Source: Jaltomata sinuosa (lineage: Eukaryota; Streptophyta; Magnoliopsida; Solanales; Solanaceae). Taken from it: a DNA stretch of 64,000 bases. How positions within the stretch are numbered: position 1 is the stretch's first letter; every line of letters starts with the position of its first letter. The position numbers and the translations under genes are program-made. A model generated the notes under the pieces. The model did not search any database and was not told the origin of the DNA. It saw only the letters and a program-made list of their open reading frames with translations. The DNA is taken from contig QJPP01001625.1 of the NCBI GenBank assembly GCA_003996215.1, positions 186,001 to 250,000 on the forward strand, in the 5' to 3' direction. This document shows positions 12,335-23,559 of the stretch, piece after piece.

Positions 12335-13900
12335 TGAATCTTTAAACAAATGAGGGTACTTGTACCGCATGTCCTTCTCCATTTCTCACGTAGCTTTCTC
12401 AACCAAATGATGCTTCTATTGAACTTTTACTGACTTGATCTCATTTGACCTTAATTTTTGTACATCTTGATCAAGAATCACAACCGGCTCCTTTTCATAT
12501 TGAAGATCCTTGACTAGCAAAATGGAATCCCATTTGATAATATATTCCCCATCCCCATGGTATCGCTTCAATATGGATACGTGGAAGATCGGATGAACTC
12601 CAGATAAAATTGGCGGTAGTGCTAACTTGTCAGCCACTAGCCCGACAATTGCGAGAACCTCAAATGGATCGATGTACCCAAGGTAAATCTTGCCCTTCTT
12701 GTTGAATTGCATTACCCCCTTCATTGGTGACACCTTCAACAATACTTGTTCATCAACATGAAAAGCCATATCTCTTACCTTGCAATATGTGTACTCTTTC
12801 TGCCTTCTTTGGGTTGCTAGCAACTTGGTCTGAATTCCCCTTACTTTTTCCTGAGCTTCCCTCACCAAGTCCACGCCCAAAGGTTCCACATTGCCTGCCT
12901 CAAACCACCCTATGGGTTTTCTATATCCTCTCCCATAAAGTGCCTCGAAGGCTGCCAAGTCAATACTGGAGTGACAACTATTATTGTACGAGAACTCACA
13001 CAATGGTAGAAACTGGTCCCAATAACCCCCAAAGTCAATCGCACATGCTCTCAGCATGTCTTCTAATACCTGAATTGTCCTCTCTAACTGACCGTCTATC
13101 TAAGGATGAAATGCCATGTTGAAGGGTAGTTGGGTGCCCAACTCTTCGTGCAATTTGCCCCAGAACTTGGAAGTAAACTCCGTACCCCTGTCTGAAATGA
13201 TGAAGAGTGGCACTCCATGCAATCTCACAATCTCCTTAACATAACTCTTAGCAAACTGCTGCAAGTTATAATCCACCCTGACCAGAATGAAATTAGCTGA
13301 CTTGGTCAGCCTGTCCACAATGACACAAATGGAGTCATATTTCCCCAAGGTCTTAGAAAGACCCACCACAAAATCTATGGCTATCCTTTCCCACTTCCAC
13401 TCTGGAATGGGCATCCTCTAAAGCAATCCTGCAGGCCTTTGGTGTTTATATTTAACCTGCTGACAATTCTAACACTCATACATATATTCAGCTATGTCCA
13501 TTTTCATCCCAGGCCACCAATAAAGTCACCTCAAGTCCCAATACATTTTTGTTATGCTCGAATGAATGAAATACCGTAAACCATGAGCCTCTGCCAACAT
13601 ATTCTAGATAAAGTCATCAACCCGAGGAACACAAATCCTCCTTTTGGAACTCATCACCCCGCCAGCATCCAATGTGGCATCCCTGGACTCTTTGGATAGC
13701 ACCTTGCTCCAAATCTTGTTCAACTGTGCATCCTGAAACTGTTTGGCTTTTATTTCCTCTATAAACGTAAGTTTGACCTCAATACTGGCCAATACCCCAC
13801 CCTGCTCTGAGATGTCCAACTGCATGAGCTTAGATTCTACATCTCGGATATCCCTAGCCAATGGTCATTTGGACACCTTCAAGCAAGCCAATCTTCCCAT
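12335..13900 (-). pseudogene. Chromovirus integrase with chromodomain, pseudogene
   Basis: In order on the minus strand: zinc-binding region with HGLRYFIH...C..C (about 13480-13590); core domain with WERIAIDFVVGLS (first Asp), FIISDRGTEFTSKFW (second Asp) and GQLERTIQ (Glu), so the DDE triad is present; a GPF/Y-like region; HPIFHVSILKRY; and a chromodomain ending in MRYKYPHLF (about 12340-12480). A stop just before the Glu motif, a stop near the chromodomain and others make it a pseudogene. Chromodomains direct chromovirus integration to heterochromatin. The 213-codon stretch 12416-13057 is the longest open part. Confidence 0.88.
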
Positions 13901-14023
13901 GCTAACTACCTTCTGGCTCAATGCATCTGTCACCACATTAGCTTTGCCGAGATGATACTGGATTGGTCACATTATAATCCTTCAACATTCCATCCACCTC
14001 ATCTGCCTTAGATTTAAGTCTTT

Positions 14024-14330
14024 CTATGTAAATGCATATTGCAGGTTACGATGGTCCGTGAACACTTCACACTTGAGACCATAAAGGTAGTGTCTCCAAA
14101 TCTTTTGTGCAAAGACCACCGCTTCTAACTCCAAGTCGTAGGTTGAGTAATTCATCTCGTGGGGCTTCAACTGCCTTGAAGCATAAGCTATAACATTCCT
14201 GTAATGCATCAACACAGCACCCAAACCCAAATGTGAAGCATCACAATACACAATAAAATCCTTACCTTCAGCCGACAATAATAGAAGGGGAGCTGTAGTA
14301 AGAAGTGTTTTGAGCTTTTGGCAGCTCTCC
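14024..14330 (-). pseudogene. Chromovirus RNase H domain
   Basis: The open stretch contains FIVYCDASHLGLGAVLM, ASRQLKPHEMNYSTYDLELEA and FTDHRNLQY, the RNase H block of Ty3/gypsy pol, with the catalytic Asp, Glu and Asp positions present. It degrades the RNA strand during reverse transcription. It is directly preceded by the RT connection text (FVGLSGYYHRFVKDFA, about 14400-14450) and followed by integrase. In-frame stops flank it. Confidence 0.85.
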
Positions 14331-14469
14331 TCACACTTGTCAGACCAAACAAAAGGTACCTCCTTTTAAGTCAACCTTGTCAAATGAGTAGCAATGGACG
14401 CAAAGTCCTTGACAAACCTATGGTAGTAGCCTGAAAGCCCCACAAAACTTCTATTCTCAGTCACTGATC

Positions 14470-15724
14470 TAGGCCGAACCCTACTCTTAACTACCTCAAT
14501 CTTTTAGGGATCCGCCATCACCCTACTTTCTAACACCACATTCCCTAAGAAGGCAACCAAAGTCAACCAAAATTTGCACTTGGAATATTTGGCATATAAT
14601 TTTTTGTGCCTTAAAATATCCAAAACATTGTGAAGATGCTCAACATGCTCCTCCTTACTCTTGGAGTATGATCCACTGAAGTTACCTTCATTTTGGTACT
14701 TCTTGGCTAACACCTTAGCCTCACAAACCTGCATGACTCCCTCCAGTTTCATCACATAATCAGTCACCTCATTAAAACTCTTTCCTGCTAAGGTCATATG
14801 CACAGATAACACCTGTAACTCAGTATTCAGGACTTTTACATATAGAAGAATCCTCTCCTCCCCAGTACCCAAAAATTGAGTAGCATAACATGATAATGTA
14901 TGAAATTTATCCTCATAGGCTGAAACAGACATGTTACCCTGCTCACGATCCAGAAACTCATCCTTCTTGTGATTTCTCAAAGTGCGAGGCATATATTTCT
15001 CCAAGAAAAGAGCATGAAACTGTGCCTAAGACATTAGAGGCAAAGCTAATAGACGAAACTCTACATGAGCTCTCCACCAATGCTTGGCATCACCTTGAAG
15101 CTGAAATGTGACAAACTCTACCCCATGTTGTTGTATAATTCCCCTCTTAGGCAACCTCTCATAGAAGTCTAGAATGAACTCAATGGCATCCTCTTTCTCA
15201 GTCCCTTGAAATATTTGAGGTTTCAGTTTCAGAAATTTGGTCAGCATCTCATGCTCATTCCTAGTCATAACAGGGCCTAGCATCTGACGAAAGAAATCAT
15301 CAATACCCAATGCCGCATCCAACCTAGGGTCCGCTGTAACAGCTGGTTTAGTTCCTAGAACATGATCTGCTGTACTGGTGAGGGTGGCTCCAGCACCAAC
15401 CAACCCACTCAAAAAATCCCACTCTTGATGAAATGCCTCAGACGATATAGGGGGAAGGCCTGCACCTTAAGACGGTGTTGCCTTCTCCTATTCTGCGCCC
15501 TCCTCCTACTTTGGGCCCTCCTTAAGAACAGCCTCAACATCCTCCTCAACAGGATCCTAGGGTGGGGGAGGGGTCTCCTCCCTTAGCCCTGTCCCTGCCT
15601 GAGCTCCGCCCCTAGCGGGTGTTGCTCCTCCTTTGCCCCTGCCCTTACCCCTTCCTCGCCCTCTGACTATATATTTTGCTACTAGAACTGCCGCCCTTGC
15701 TCCATTGCACCTGGTGTTAGCCAT
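14470..15724 (-). pseudogene. Chromovirus gag fused to RT remnant by deletion
   Basis: The likely start is ATG at 15724, followed by a Gly/Arg-rich tail (RGRGRGKGRGKGG). The capsid domain follows at 15026-15412 (AIEFILDFYERL, FQLQGDAKHWWRAHVEF) and 14640-15004 (YMPRTLRNHKKDEFLDREQG). The 166-codon frame 14504-15004 passes from gag (...YQNEGNFSGSYSKSKE) directly into RT (HLHNVLDILRHKKLYAKYSKCKFW) in the same frame. Zinc knuckle, protease and the RT catalytic half are therefore gone. A gag product could still have been made from a copy like this, but stops occur in the N-terminal half. Confidence 0.85.
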
Positions 15725-15925
15725 ATGCGGACAAAAGAATGAAAGAAGTTAGATAGCAATTTGTATCCCCAAAAACCAATTGGAATCAAGTTATAGCACG
15801 AAGGAATAAAGAAGAGATAGTTTCCTAAGGTCCTATAGCCTCTCTAAGAAAAGTACAGATGTATCCATACTATTCTGCAAGACTCTATTAGATCCATTTT
15901 GGTATGAAAATATCAACGAACCTAG

Positions 15926-15938
15926 GGCTCTGATACCA
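15926..15938 (-). other. tRNA-iMet primer-binding site
   Basis: The minus-strand text is TGGTATCAGAGCC, complementary to the 3' end of plant initiator tRNA-Met. It lies four bases inside the LTR end at 15943. This is the standard primer site of chromoviruses and sets the element's direction. Confidence 0.9.
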
Positions 15939-15942
15939 TCTT

Positions 15943-16272
15943 TGTCAAGACTCAAACCATCGTGAGTGACACCCACCCAAAACCCCCAGTTGAGCGAACC
16001 TATTATCAACCCAACACTTAGTGAATCTAACAGCTCAAAACCTATTGTATTAAAATAAACTATCATTCACAACCCAAAATTTCTAAAACAATAAGGTTCT
16101 GTGGAAATGCCCCTAGAAACTGAAAGTCAGTGTACCAAAACATCTACCAATGTCCAGACACAAGGATGCAACTCCAAAAACATAGAGTTATGTCCGAAAC
16201 AAGTTGACTAATACTAAACTGGAAGAAGCCATGGTAGCCCAAAGGAAGCGGCTCACCCTTGGAATCTTCAGG
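15943..16272 (-). repeat. Truncated 5' LTR of the minus-strand chromovirus
   Basis: It matches the inner 330 bases of the 3' LTR at 10011-10340. Similarity stops at about 16272, where the plus strand continues into the 5' part of another chromovirus. About 1.9 kb of LTR is missing, so the two elements meet at a breakpoint rather than a clean insertion site. Confidence 0.8.
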
Positions 16273-17341
16273 AGGCTACAGGACTTTAGGAAAACCCAAC
16301 TTCCTTCTTCCTTCGTGCTATTACTCGATTCTAATTGGTATTTGTTGATCTATATTAGTTTTTGACTCTTTCACTGTTATTCTCATAGATGGTAAGAATA
16401 CGTGCTTTGGAAGCTAGAGCAGAGGTTCCAGAACCCACTAATGAAGCTGTGATTTTTGGTAGAGGCAGGTTAAGAGGAAAATCTAGGTAAAAGAGGGGTG
16501 CACCTACCAAGAGTGTACCTCGTGCTACAGCTTTGGTTCGAGAGAGGTCAACATCTCCTTCCTTATATGAGGATCTTTTCGATGTTGTAGAGGATTAAAT
16601 AGCACCATTTTAGGGGAAATAGGTGGAACCTATTTAGGGGGGTGAAATGTCGGTCCTAATGTTGTCTGACATGATCTAGCATGTTCTAAGTTTTGTGAGT
16701 GGATGGAAGGGATTGATACTACTTATGTAGTGCCCACGTAAAACATCTGGTGACCCTGCATGCTGTAGTTGTGACTACTCAGATGGATGAAGCTTCAAAA
16801 ATAGGTTAGAGTCAAAGGATGCTTATGAATTCATCATTGATTGTCATGAAAGACTGCATAGAATGGGCATTGTTGAAAGGTATAGTGTTGAATTTGTTTC
16901 TTTTCAGTTGCAAAGGGATGCCAAAATATGATTGAGGAGTTTGTGGAGTGCATGCCTATTGGGGAACTCCCTATGAATTGGAGTCAGTTTTACCAGGTAT
17001 TTCTAGAGATGTACATTCTACGTACTATGATGGGACAAAAGAAGGGATGAGTTGCTAATATTGAGCAGGGAAATTTTTCAGTGGCATCCTATGAAATTCA
17101 ATTTTATGTGTTGGCTCATTATTCCTTGTAGTTGATCAATATGGAGGAAGAAAGAATTCACCATTTTATGAGAGGTTTGAACACAGGGCTTCAGATTTTT
17201 GCTCTATAAGTTGCATCCTCCGATAAGTCTTTTCAGGAGGTAATTGAGTTTGCAAAGAAGGCTGATAGTGTAAAGCAAAGAGGTTACGTGAAGAGTACTT
17301 CAAAGAAGCCCCAGTCTAGGGGCAATATCAGTGGTTAGTAC
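16273..17341 (+). pseudogene. Chromovirus gag pseudogene, first part
   Basis: The likely start is ATG at 16389 (MVRIRALEARAE), followed by a Gly/Arg-rich stretch. The capsid core reads YEFIIDCHERLHRMGIVERY and VEFVSFQLQRDAK near 16820-16930, with stops and a frameshift, and continues to a KADSVKQRGY-like end. The frame is cut at 17341 by the Athila-derived element (TSD AGTAC). Sequence 16273-16388 is untranslated leader; no LTR end or PBS is recognisable, so the element is 5' truncated. It is the same family type as the minus-strand chromovirus next door, in opposite orientation. Confidence 0.8.
17337..17341. other. Left target-site duplication AGTAC
   Basis: AGTAC immediately precedes the LTR start TGATAAG at 17342 and is repeated at 27304-27308 directly after the second LTR. 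The 5-bp duplication shows that 17342-27303 inserted as one unit into chromovirus gag. Confidence 0.95.
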
Positions 17342-18836
17342 TGATAAGTCGATAATCTACTGACTTATTGAGACTTTATCCATGAATTATTGCTATGTTC
17401 TGAATAGATTTAGAGGTTCTGCTGGCCTTTATTGATGTTTATGCAGGTACTTGTGATCAAAGATGAAAAACAAGGAAATGGACCCAAAGAGAGCTTAAAA
17501 TGAGTGAAGTGTGAAGTGATCGAAGAAGACGAAGATTCTGCCTTAAGATGTGGCGCTTGTGCGACAAGAACAAGCCTTGGTGTGTTCCGCATCTCTCACT
17601 GCATGGAGCCTTGCATCGACTGAAGGATCTTTTATGAGGTGCGGTCACTGTGTGATGCGCACAACTTATGTTGCGAACCGCACCTCCTTCGCACAACATC
17701 TCCCAAGTTGACTGAAGTCACCGGTTCAACTAAAGAGGGTGTGCGATGCGCACATCATGATGTACAAACTACACGTCGTGCCATACACCACCTAAAGAGT
17801 ATTTTTGTCCAGAAATTTAGTGACATTTCGGGAAAGTATTTAAACCCATTTTGGGCACAATTGTAAATATATTTTCTCAGCTCTGAATATTTGCAAGAAA
17901 ATTTTAGATTTGAGAACATGTTTTCCTCTCCAAAAAGAAGAGGGTTTGAATCTATTCTCTCTTCCAAATCGTGGTTAACCATTTGTGTACTCATTCTGAG
18001 ATTAGAACTTGAAATTATACTTGAATGAAGAGGAATTTGACTTACCCACTTGGTATATCTCTTTCCTTTATAATGAGAAGCTAATTTCATTTGTCTAGGG
18101 ATGTGTTGATAATGGGTGCTTGAAAAAAGGATGTGGGTATTGCTAATTCTTGCTTATAATTGCTTATTTGACATGGGTCTAGTAGTTTAACCAAGTTTTA
18201 ATCCTAAAATTGGTGGTTGCAAACATTGATTTTCCTTACTTGGCTATGTTGTTGCTTGAAAGAGAAGTTCATACTTTCGAATGTGAAATTACTAGTTGGA
18301 ACTTGGGACTCCATTCAGATTTGAGACTATAAATAGCTCATATCTACGGAATCACCCATTTAAGGGTCTAAGCTAGAGATAGTGTGACCTCCTTATGCTT
18401 GATCTTGGTTGTTTGTTGTTAAGCATATAGTGCTTATACCGAGATTGTCGGATATATGGTTGTTGATCGAGAGAAAAATAATCAATATACATGACCAAGG
18501 CTACCTATGTCAATGATCGAGAATAAGCAATTACCTTATCCCACATTAAAGCCCCATTGGATACACATCCCTAGTCGTCTACTCAATTTGGTATACCCAT
18601 TTTATTTTCTTGCTTTAATTGGATTTTTGTGACAGAATTCCCAATTCCCCCCAATCCTTTACTTTCTTGCATTTAAACACTTACTCTCTTAGTGATGTCG
18701 CTTCTATACAATCATCATTGTGCTATCTACAAGTCTCTGTGGGTACGACCCCAACATTCGTTGGGTACTTATATATGTATTTTACTTGACGATCGCTGAT
18801 ACCTTCTCATGGGAGAGTACATTTGAGCATTTATCA
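17342..18836 (+). repeat. 5' LTR of the pol-less Athila element
   Basis: 1495 bp, TGATAAGTCG...GCATTTATCA. It carries a signature cluster of GTGCGATGCGCAC-like near-palindromes and GAACCGCACC words at about 17551-17785. Near the end are the CTGTGGGTACGACCCC text and the CCCAAC/GTTGGG hairpin typical of these LTRs. The first 500 bases differ strongly from the 3' LTR (roughly one base in ten), while the last 900 differ little. Confidence 0.93.
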
Positions 18837-18840
18837 AAAA

Positions 18841-18857
18841 TGGCGTCGTTGTCGGGG
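18841..18857 (+). other. tRNA-Asp-type primer-binding site
   Basis: TGGCGTCGTTGTCGGGG lies four bases after the LTR end. It differs from the perfect tRNA-Asp complement (TGGCGCCGTTGCCGGGG) at two C-to-T sites, as expected from decay of methylated cytosines. Confidence 0.9.
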
Positions 18858-18963
18858 ACTTAGTTTGATAGCTATTTTTGATTGTTGATTTGAAATCACT
18901 TTGAGAGTGCTTATTTCTTTTACTTTTGTTTTTTCTTTGTGTTGTGATTGAGTAGGCTAGAAT

Positions 18964-20295
18964 ATGAGCGAGTCCGATGACAACGAGAGCGTTGATGGCT
19001 TCATGGATGCCAACACTGCTGAGCCTGTGATACAAGGGGGTTTGGATGCAATCTGCCAACCCCCCACGGTGGGAAATGTTATCTTTCACGTGACTAGCAC
19101 CATGCTCCACTTAATCCAAAAGAAGGGCCTATTTGGTGGAGCAGCATATGAAGATGCCAACCGGCATATTCGAAATTTTGTGGAGATTTGCCAACCATAC
19201 ATTATTCAAAACATCTCCCAAAAATCCATTTAATTGTGCCTATTCCCCTTTTCTTTGATAAGGGAAGCCACGACGTGGTTGGAAGAATTATCAGACAGGT
19301 CAATAACATCTTGGGCCGAGTTGGTTGAGGCATTCACTTCGAGATTCTTCCCTCTGTCTCGCATGATGTAGCTACGAGACGAGATTACCAACTTTAGGAA
19401 ACTCCTGGATGAGCCTCTACATGAGGTTTGGTTAAGGTTCAAAAAGAAGCTTCTATTGTGTCTGAATCATGAGTTATCGGACAATGTATTTCTCCAAAGC
19501 TTCTACCGGTCATTGAACTCCATGAATAAGTCAGTGGCTAACAACCTTGGAGGTGGAACCTTCATGGAATTAGTGTTTCCTATTGCCTTGACCTTGTTGG
19601 AGTGAATGACCAAGACCAACTAAGCTTGGCATACGAGAGAAGAGGATGTGCCAACTTTGGGGGTGCCCTCATCCATCTTGACCAATGAAATGAGAAAAAG
19701 AGATGACGAGCGGGATGAAACAATGGCCAGGATGATGACCCAAATTGATGTGATGGCCAAGCATGTATTGGGAGTTGGTGGTGTGAAAGTTGTGAATGTT
19801 GTGAGTACACCAAAAATTAAAGCAAGTGATGATGAGTTGATGACAGTTGTTGATGGTAAACTGTGTTTTGTGTCGGTGGGTTCTCATCCCAGGTATTATC
19901 GCCCGAGGGAACAGAACCAAGGTTGGATACGAGATAAAGAAAGGGACAAAAATTGGTAGGATAGAGACAAAGATAGTGATCAATTCAATCACCGAAGCTC
20001 AAATCCCTAGATACCTCCGAACAAAGCAGACTCTCTCTACCAACTGGGCACAAGAAACCCTGGTCGTTCCAAGCTAGAGGATATGTTGTCCTTGGTTTTC
20101 AAGAAGGTGGGTACAACAAATACTGGAGTGAGTGAGCTAAAGAGTGAAGTTTCAACACTTTACCAAACTATGAGCTCTCACTCAGCCTCAATTAAGCATC
20201 TTGAGGCCCAAATGAACCACCTCTCGATCCAAATGAACCCGAGGATGAAGGGGACACTTCCCAGTGATACCATCACCAATCCAAAGAATGACTAA
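18964..20295 (+). pseudogene. Athila gag pseudogene
   Basis: The start is ATG at 18964 (MSESDDNESVDG). The first open stretch (89 codons) has FHVTSTMLHLIQKKGLFGG and ANRHIRNFVEIC. After a stop at 19233 the capsid core continues with REATTWLEELS, SRFFPLSRMM and EITNFRKLLDEPLHEVWLRF. A C-terminal coiled stretch ends GTLPSDTITNPKND at 20295, the usual gag/protease boundary in Athila. At least four stops or frameshifts interrupt it. The next bases are post-integrase sequence, so pol is deleted exactly after this boundary. Confidence 0.88.
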
Positions 20296-20301
20296 TTTAA
20301 G

Positions 20302-20356
20302 GTAGTATCGTCGAGCCGCGACGTTAAATCAAGCGCTACTTGGGAGGCAACCCAAG
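20302..20356 (+). other. Post-integrase module remnant (second hairpin)
   Basis: GACGTTAAATCAAGCGCT is followed by the stem CTTGGG/CCCAAG (20339-20344/20351-20356) with loop AGGCAA. The first hairpin of the module, present in relatives, is missing, so the pol deletion removed it. This pinpoints the right edge of the deletion. Confidence 0.8.
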
Positions 20357-22139
20357 TTTTTTTACTTTGTTTTTAGTTATCTTTTGTTGTTTTTGGTGTG
20401 TTTGTAGGAAATGCATGGAGTAGAAAAATGGACAAGTGAAAAAGGGACAAAAATAGCTGTGCGATGGACTCTATGGACCGCACAAGCCATTGTGCATGTC
20501 TCATGGATCACCCCACACCAAAACAGAAGGCATGAGAGAAAATTGAAATATTTGAGGTGATGTGCGCCAGTCCGTGCAGACCGCATGAGCCCAAGTGCGC
20601 GTCGCACCTCCGTCGCATAGCAAACTAGAAGCTTGGGCAAACCTAGAGGAGATAAAGGTCATGTGCAAAATGACATGCGGTTCCTACCAAGGCTGGTGCG
20701 AATCGCACGTCGTGGCACACCAAAGGTAAATTTGAATTTTAATTGACCTAACCCATTGACTGACCCGACCCTAAGATGACCCAGCTCAACTTTTCTTCTT
20801 CTTTTCTCTTTATATTCTGCCTCTTTCACCACCTTCACCATATTTTCTCTCCAAATCTCAAAATTCTCTCCCAAAACCTTCCATAAATCCTCCTAATTCT
20901 CCTAAAATATTTTTCTCTTCTCACCCAACCATCTCCACCGCTCCACCATAATCGCTGCCAGTCGTATCTCTGGGCAAGTCAATTGGGTCACCATTATTGC
21001 ACTCCAAAAATCTTCAATTTTAACTTCTCTCTTCCTAATCTTCACTTGTGGTAAGTTTTCCGATGTTAAATACTTTTTTTCATGAAGGTTGGGATCTTAT
21101 ATTGTGAAGCATGCTAAATATATTTTCCATGTTGATTTTGGGTGAGATCCAAAAATTTTGGGTCCCCAATTTTGAATTGTGTTGAGAATTATGCTTAGTA
21201 TCAACTTGGTAGAACTTGAATTTTGTTTATGCATGTTGATTGGTAGTGATTTTTAGCCTTGAAATCTATGTTTCGGGTGAAGTCTGAGTAACCCACTTGT
21301 GATTGATGCACGATTTGGCCCAATGATAGATCAGGTGACATCATTCTTAAGGGAAAATCATCATTAGTCATTAGGTTTTATTGAGAATAGTTTGTGGGGT
21401 TGCATCTTTCTTCTTGCATGCCCATAGTTCTTGGTTGAAGATTATCTTTAGGTGTATGATCTTGTGCGGAGAGGGGTTGATTATTGCTAAATTTATTGGT
21501 GCCCATTGTTGCAAGTGAGAGCTTGATGTTACCGATGATAGATGGGATAACGTCCATCTTAAGGGAAGTCGTTAAGTTCTTTTAATACTTGATGTTTTTG
21601 TCAATGGAAATCCGGGGAAGTCTGAGTACCCAAAAGTTTATGGTCATGATATCCCTTGCCCCATTTATTTAAATATTATTGGTTCATTGCATGGTGCCAA
21701 GTGTCTAAGTACATCTTGCTCTACGGATCACATGCATAATTTACAAGAACACAAGGAACAAAAAAATTCAATTGTGCCTTTGTGTATTTCGCATGTGATG
21801 CATAGATCTTGATATGCGGGTCGTACAAGGCATCACACCATGTTGAAAAAGAAGGCCATTTTACTGCTTCGAGGGGCGAAGCATGGTGCAACATGCACTT
21901 TAGTTAGTGCAGATTGCACCAGCTTCACACCTCGATGGAAAAATCCTTATAGAATTCTGTTAGCTTGTGTGATAAGACATACAACGCACACTCCTTCTGG
22001 TGCATTTCACATGTAGTTCGCACGAGCCATTAGTAACTTACTTTGTTTTACTAGTCTGTTGCATTCCATCCTTTGTAGTTTGTTAACTTCTTTTTAGATT
22101 TTGTTTTTGTTTTTGGCCCACAATCTCTGTATGTAGTAC
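20357..22139 (+). other. ORF3 leader with predicted intron
   Basis: No coding region. It contains a signature cluster of GCGCGTCGCACC/GTGCGAATCGCACG-like words (20455-20725), a TATATT motif (20811), a pyrimidine-rich leader (20780-20950), a donor-like GTAAGT at 21051, and an acceptor-like TGTAG at 22132-22136 four bases before the ORF3 start. Within the predicted intron the loop GAAGTCTGAGTA occurs twice, flanked by pairing arms (21275-21294, 21614-21631). A further signature cluster lies at 21780-22025. The order matches the other Athila copies. Confidence 0.6.
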
Positions 22140-23559
22140 ATGTCTTCTAACAGGGGTAACGCCTAGAGGAGTTCACAAATTCCAATAGCTCCCTCCTCCT
22201 CCAATCCAACTTCAAAGGGGAAAAAGAAAGTCTCATCTTCTCGGAACCAAGTCTCAGAGGGGGAGAGGGTTCGATTCAAAGTGGAGGGCATGAACGTGAT
22301 TTATGATCATGATATTGGTAGATCCTTCAACACAGAGCAAAGCTTTAACCTTGATGCAGTGGGGGATAACCTACCCAACATCCCCACTCAGTTTGCCAAC
22401 CGACATTGACAACCATTTCAGGAGGTACCCATAAATTACTACAAGGAGTTAGTCCAGGAGTTCTTTGCCTCATACCAAGCCACACAAGATACTAAAGGCT
22501 ACAAAGGAGGTTGTGAAACATTCCCCTCATTGGACTTGGTCTTTGTTCGGTAAATAGATCAGAATCACCCTAGCTGCAATTAATGCTATTTATTGGAGCA
22601 CTCCCATTGAACCAGCCTCTGAGCTCATGGATAAGCTACTCCTCAAACGCAAACCTCTCGAATGGGAGGCTCCTATCATTGCTTCTGATGAACCTCTCTG
22701 GTCTACTTTAGGGGGTGAAATCCCACGCCAGACTTTGTACTTCGAGGTGCACCTATGGTATGATTTTGTTTGCTCCCACTTTATACCTTATCAGAATAAC
22801 CAAATGGTCATGCATGATGGTGCCATTCTAGTAGATGCAATCATGGTGGGGGATCATATTAAAGTTAGTGAGGTCATCGCCTTGGGGATAAAAATAAAGG
22901 CTCATAGAGGTGGTGATGCATTCCTCTTTCCATTGCTAATCACTAAACTTTGTGCAAATACTGGCGTTCCTTACTTTGCCTATGATGCACCTACTCCGAC
23001 CATCGGTGTGCAAGATCTTGATAAGAAAACTGACCAGGATGCTCCTTGTTTCAAAAGGCATAGGGTAGAGGTTTTGGTGGACGATGAGGATGATGACTCT
23101 GATGCTGAATTACATGCCTCCTCTCCTTATCACCCTGCTTCAGAAACACACACACCCACTGCTGATGCACCTAGAGAGATAGTATCTAAAAGTGGGCTCC
23201 AAGATATGGTTGAGAAAATATACAACCATGAGAGGCAATTGAGGGATTTGTCAAACGATCTACCAGGATTGATTGAGAGGGCAGTGAAGAGGGACATCAA
23301 AGAAGTTGTGGAGAAAGTGTCCACTCATTGCAAAAAGGTTGGATGTTTGTGAAAAATTTGTCAAGACACTCCAAAAGCACCTCAACAAGGCAAAAGGTAA
23401 GGACCCAGTCGAAGAGGCAGATTTGAATACCTTACCTCAACCTCGCACCATTTCTGGCCCCTTGGAAAACTTATTGGCATCCCTTGCGGATAATGAGGAG
23501 GAGTTACCCAGTGATACAGATGCAGTACTCGATGATGATAATCGGAATCCAAATTTTTA
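22140..23559 (+). pseudogene. Athila ORF3 (plant transposon protein-like), broken
   Basis: The likely start is ATG at 22140 (MSSNRGN) after an acceptor-like site. A stop follows within ten codons and a frameshift occurs before 22627. The 241-codon stretch 22627-23352 carries the core: PLWSTLGGEIPRQTL, the region matching FWWAVVR of the intact homologue, ILVDAIMVG, and LLITKLCANTGVP. A charged coiled tail (MVEKIYNHERQLRDLSN) continues in another frame to 23559, ending in an acidic stretch. It is homologous to the intact ORF at 45323-47212. No signal peptide or membrane span is visible. Confidence 0.8.

Larger units (their letters stand above)
10011..16272 (-). mobile_element. Defective Tekay-type chromovirus (Ty3/gypsy)
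   Basis: On the minus strand the order is 5' LTR (partial, 16272-15943), tRNA-iMet PBS (15926-15938), gag, a short RT remnant, RNase H, integrase with a chromodomain, and 3' LTR (12258-10011). Protease and most of RT are missing: gag text runs straight into the end of RT. The tRNA-Met PBS, the integrase with C-terminal chromodomain and the LTR of about 2.2 kb fit the Tekay/Del chromovirus clade. Stops in every domain show it is dead. Confidence 0.88.
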
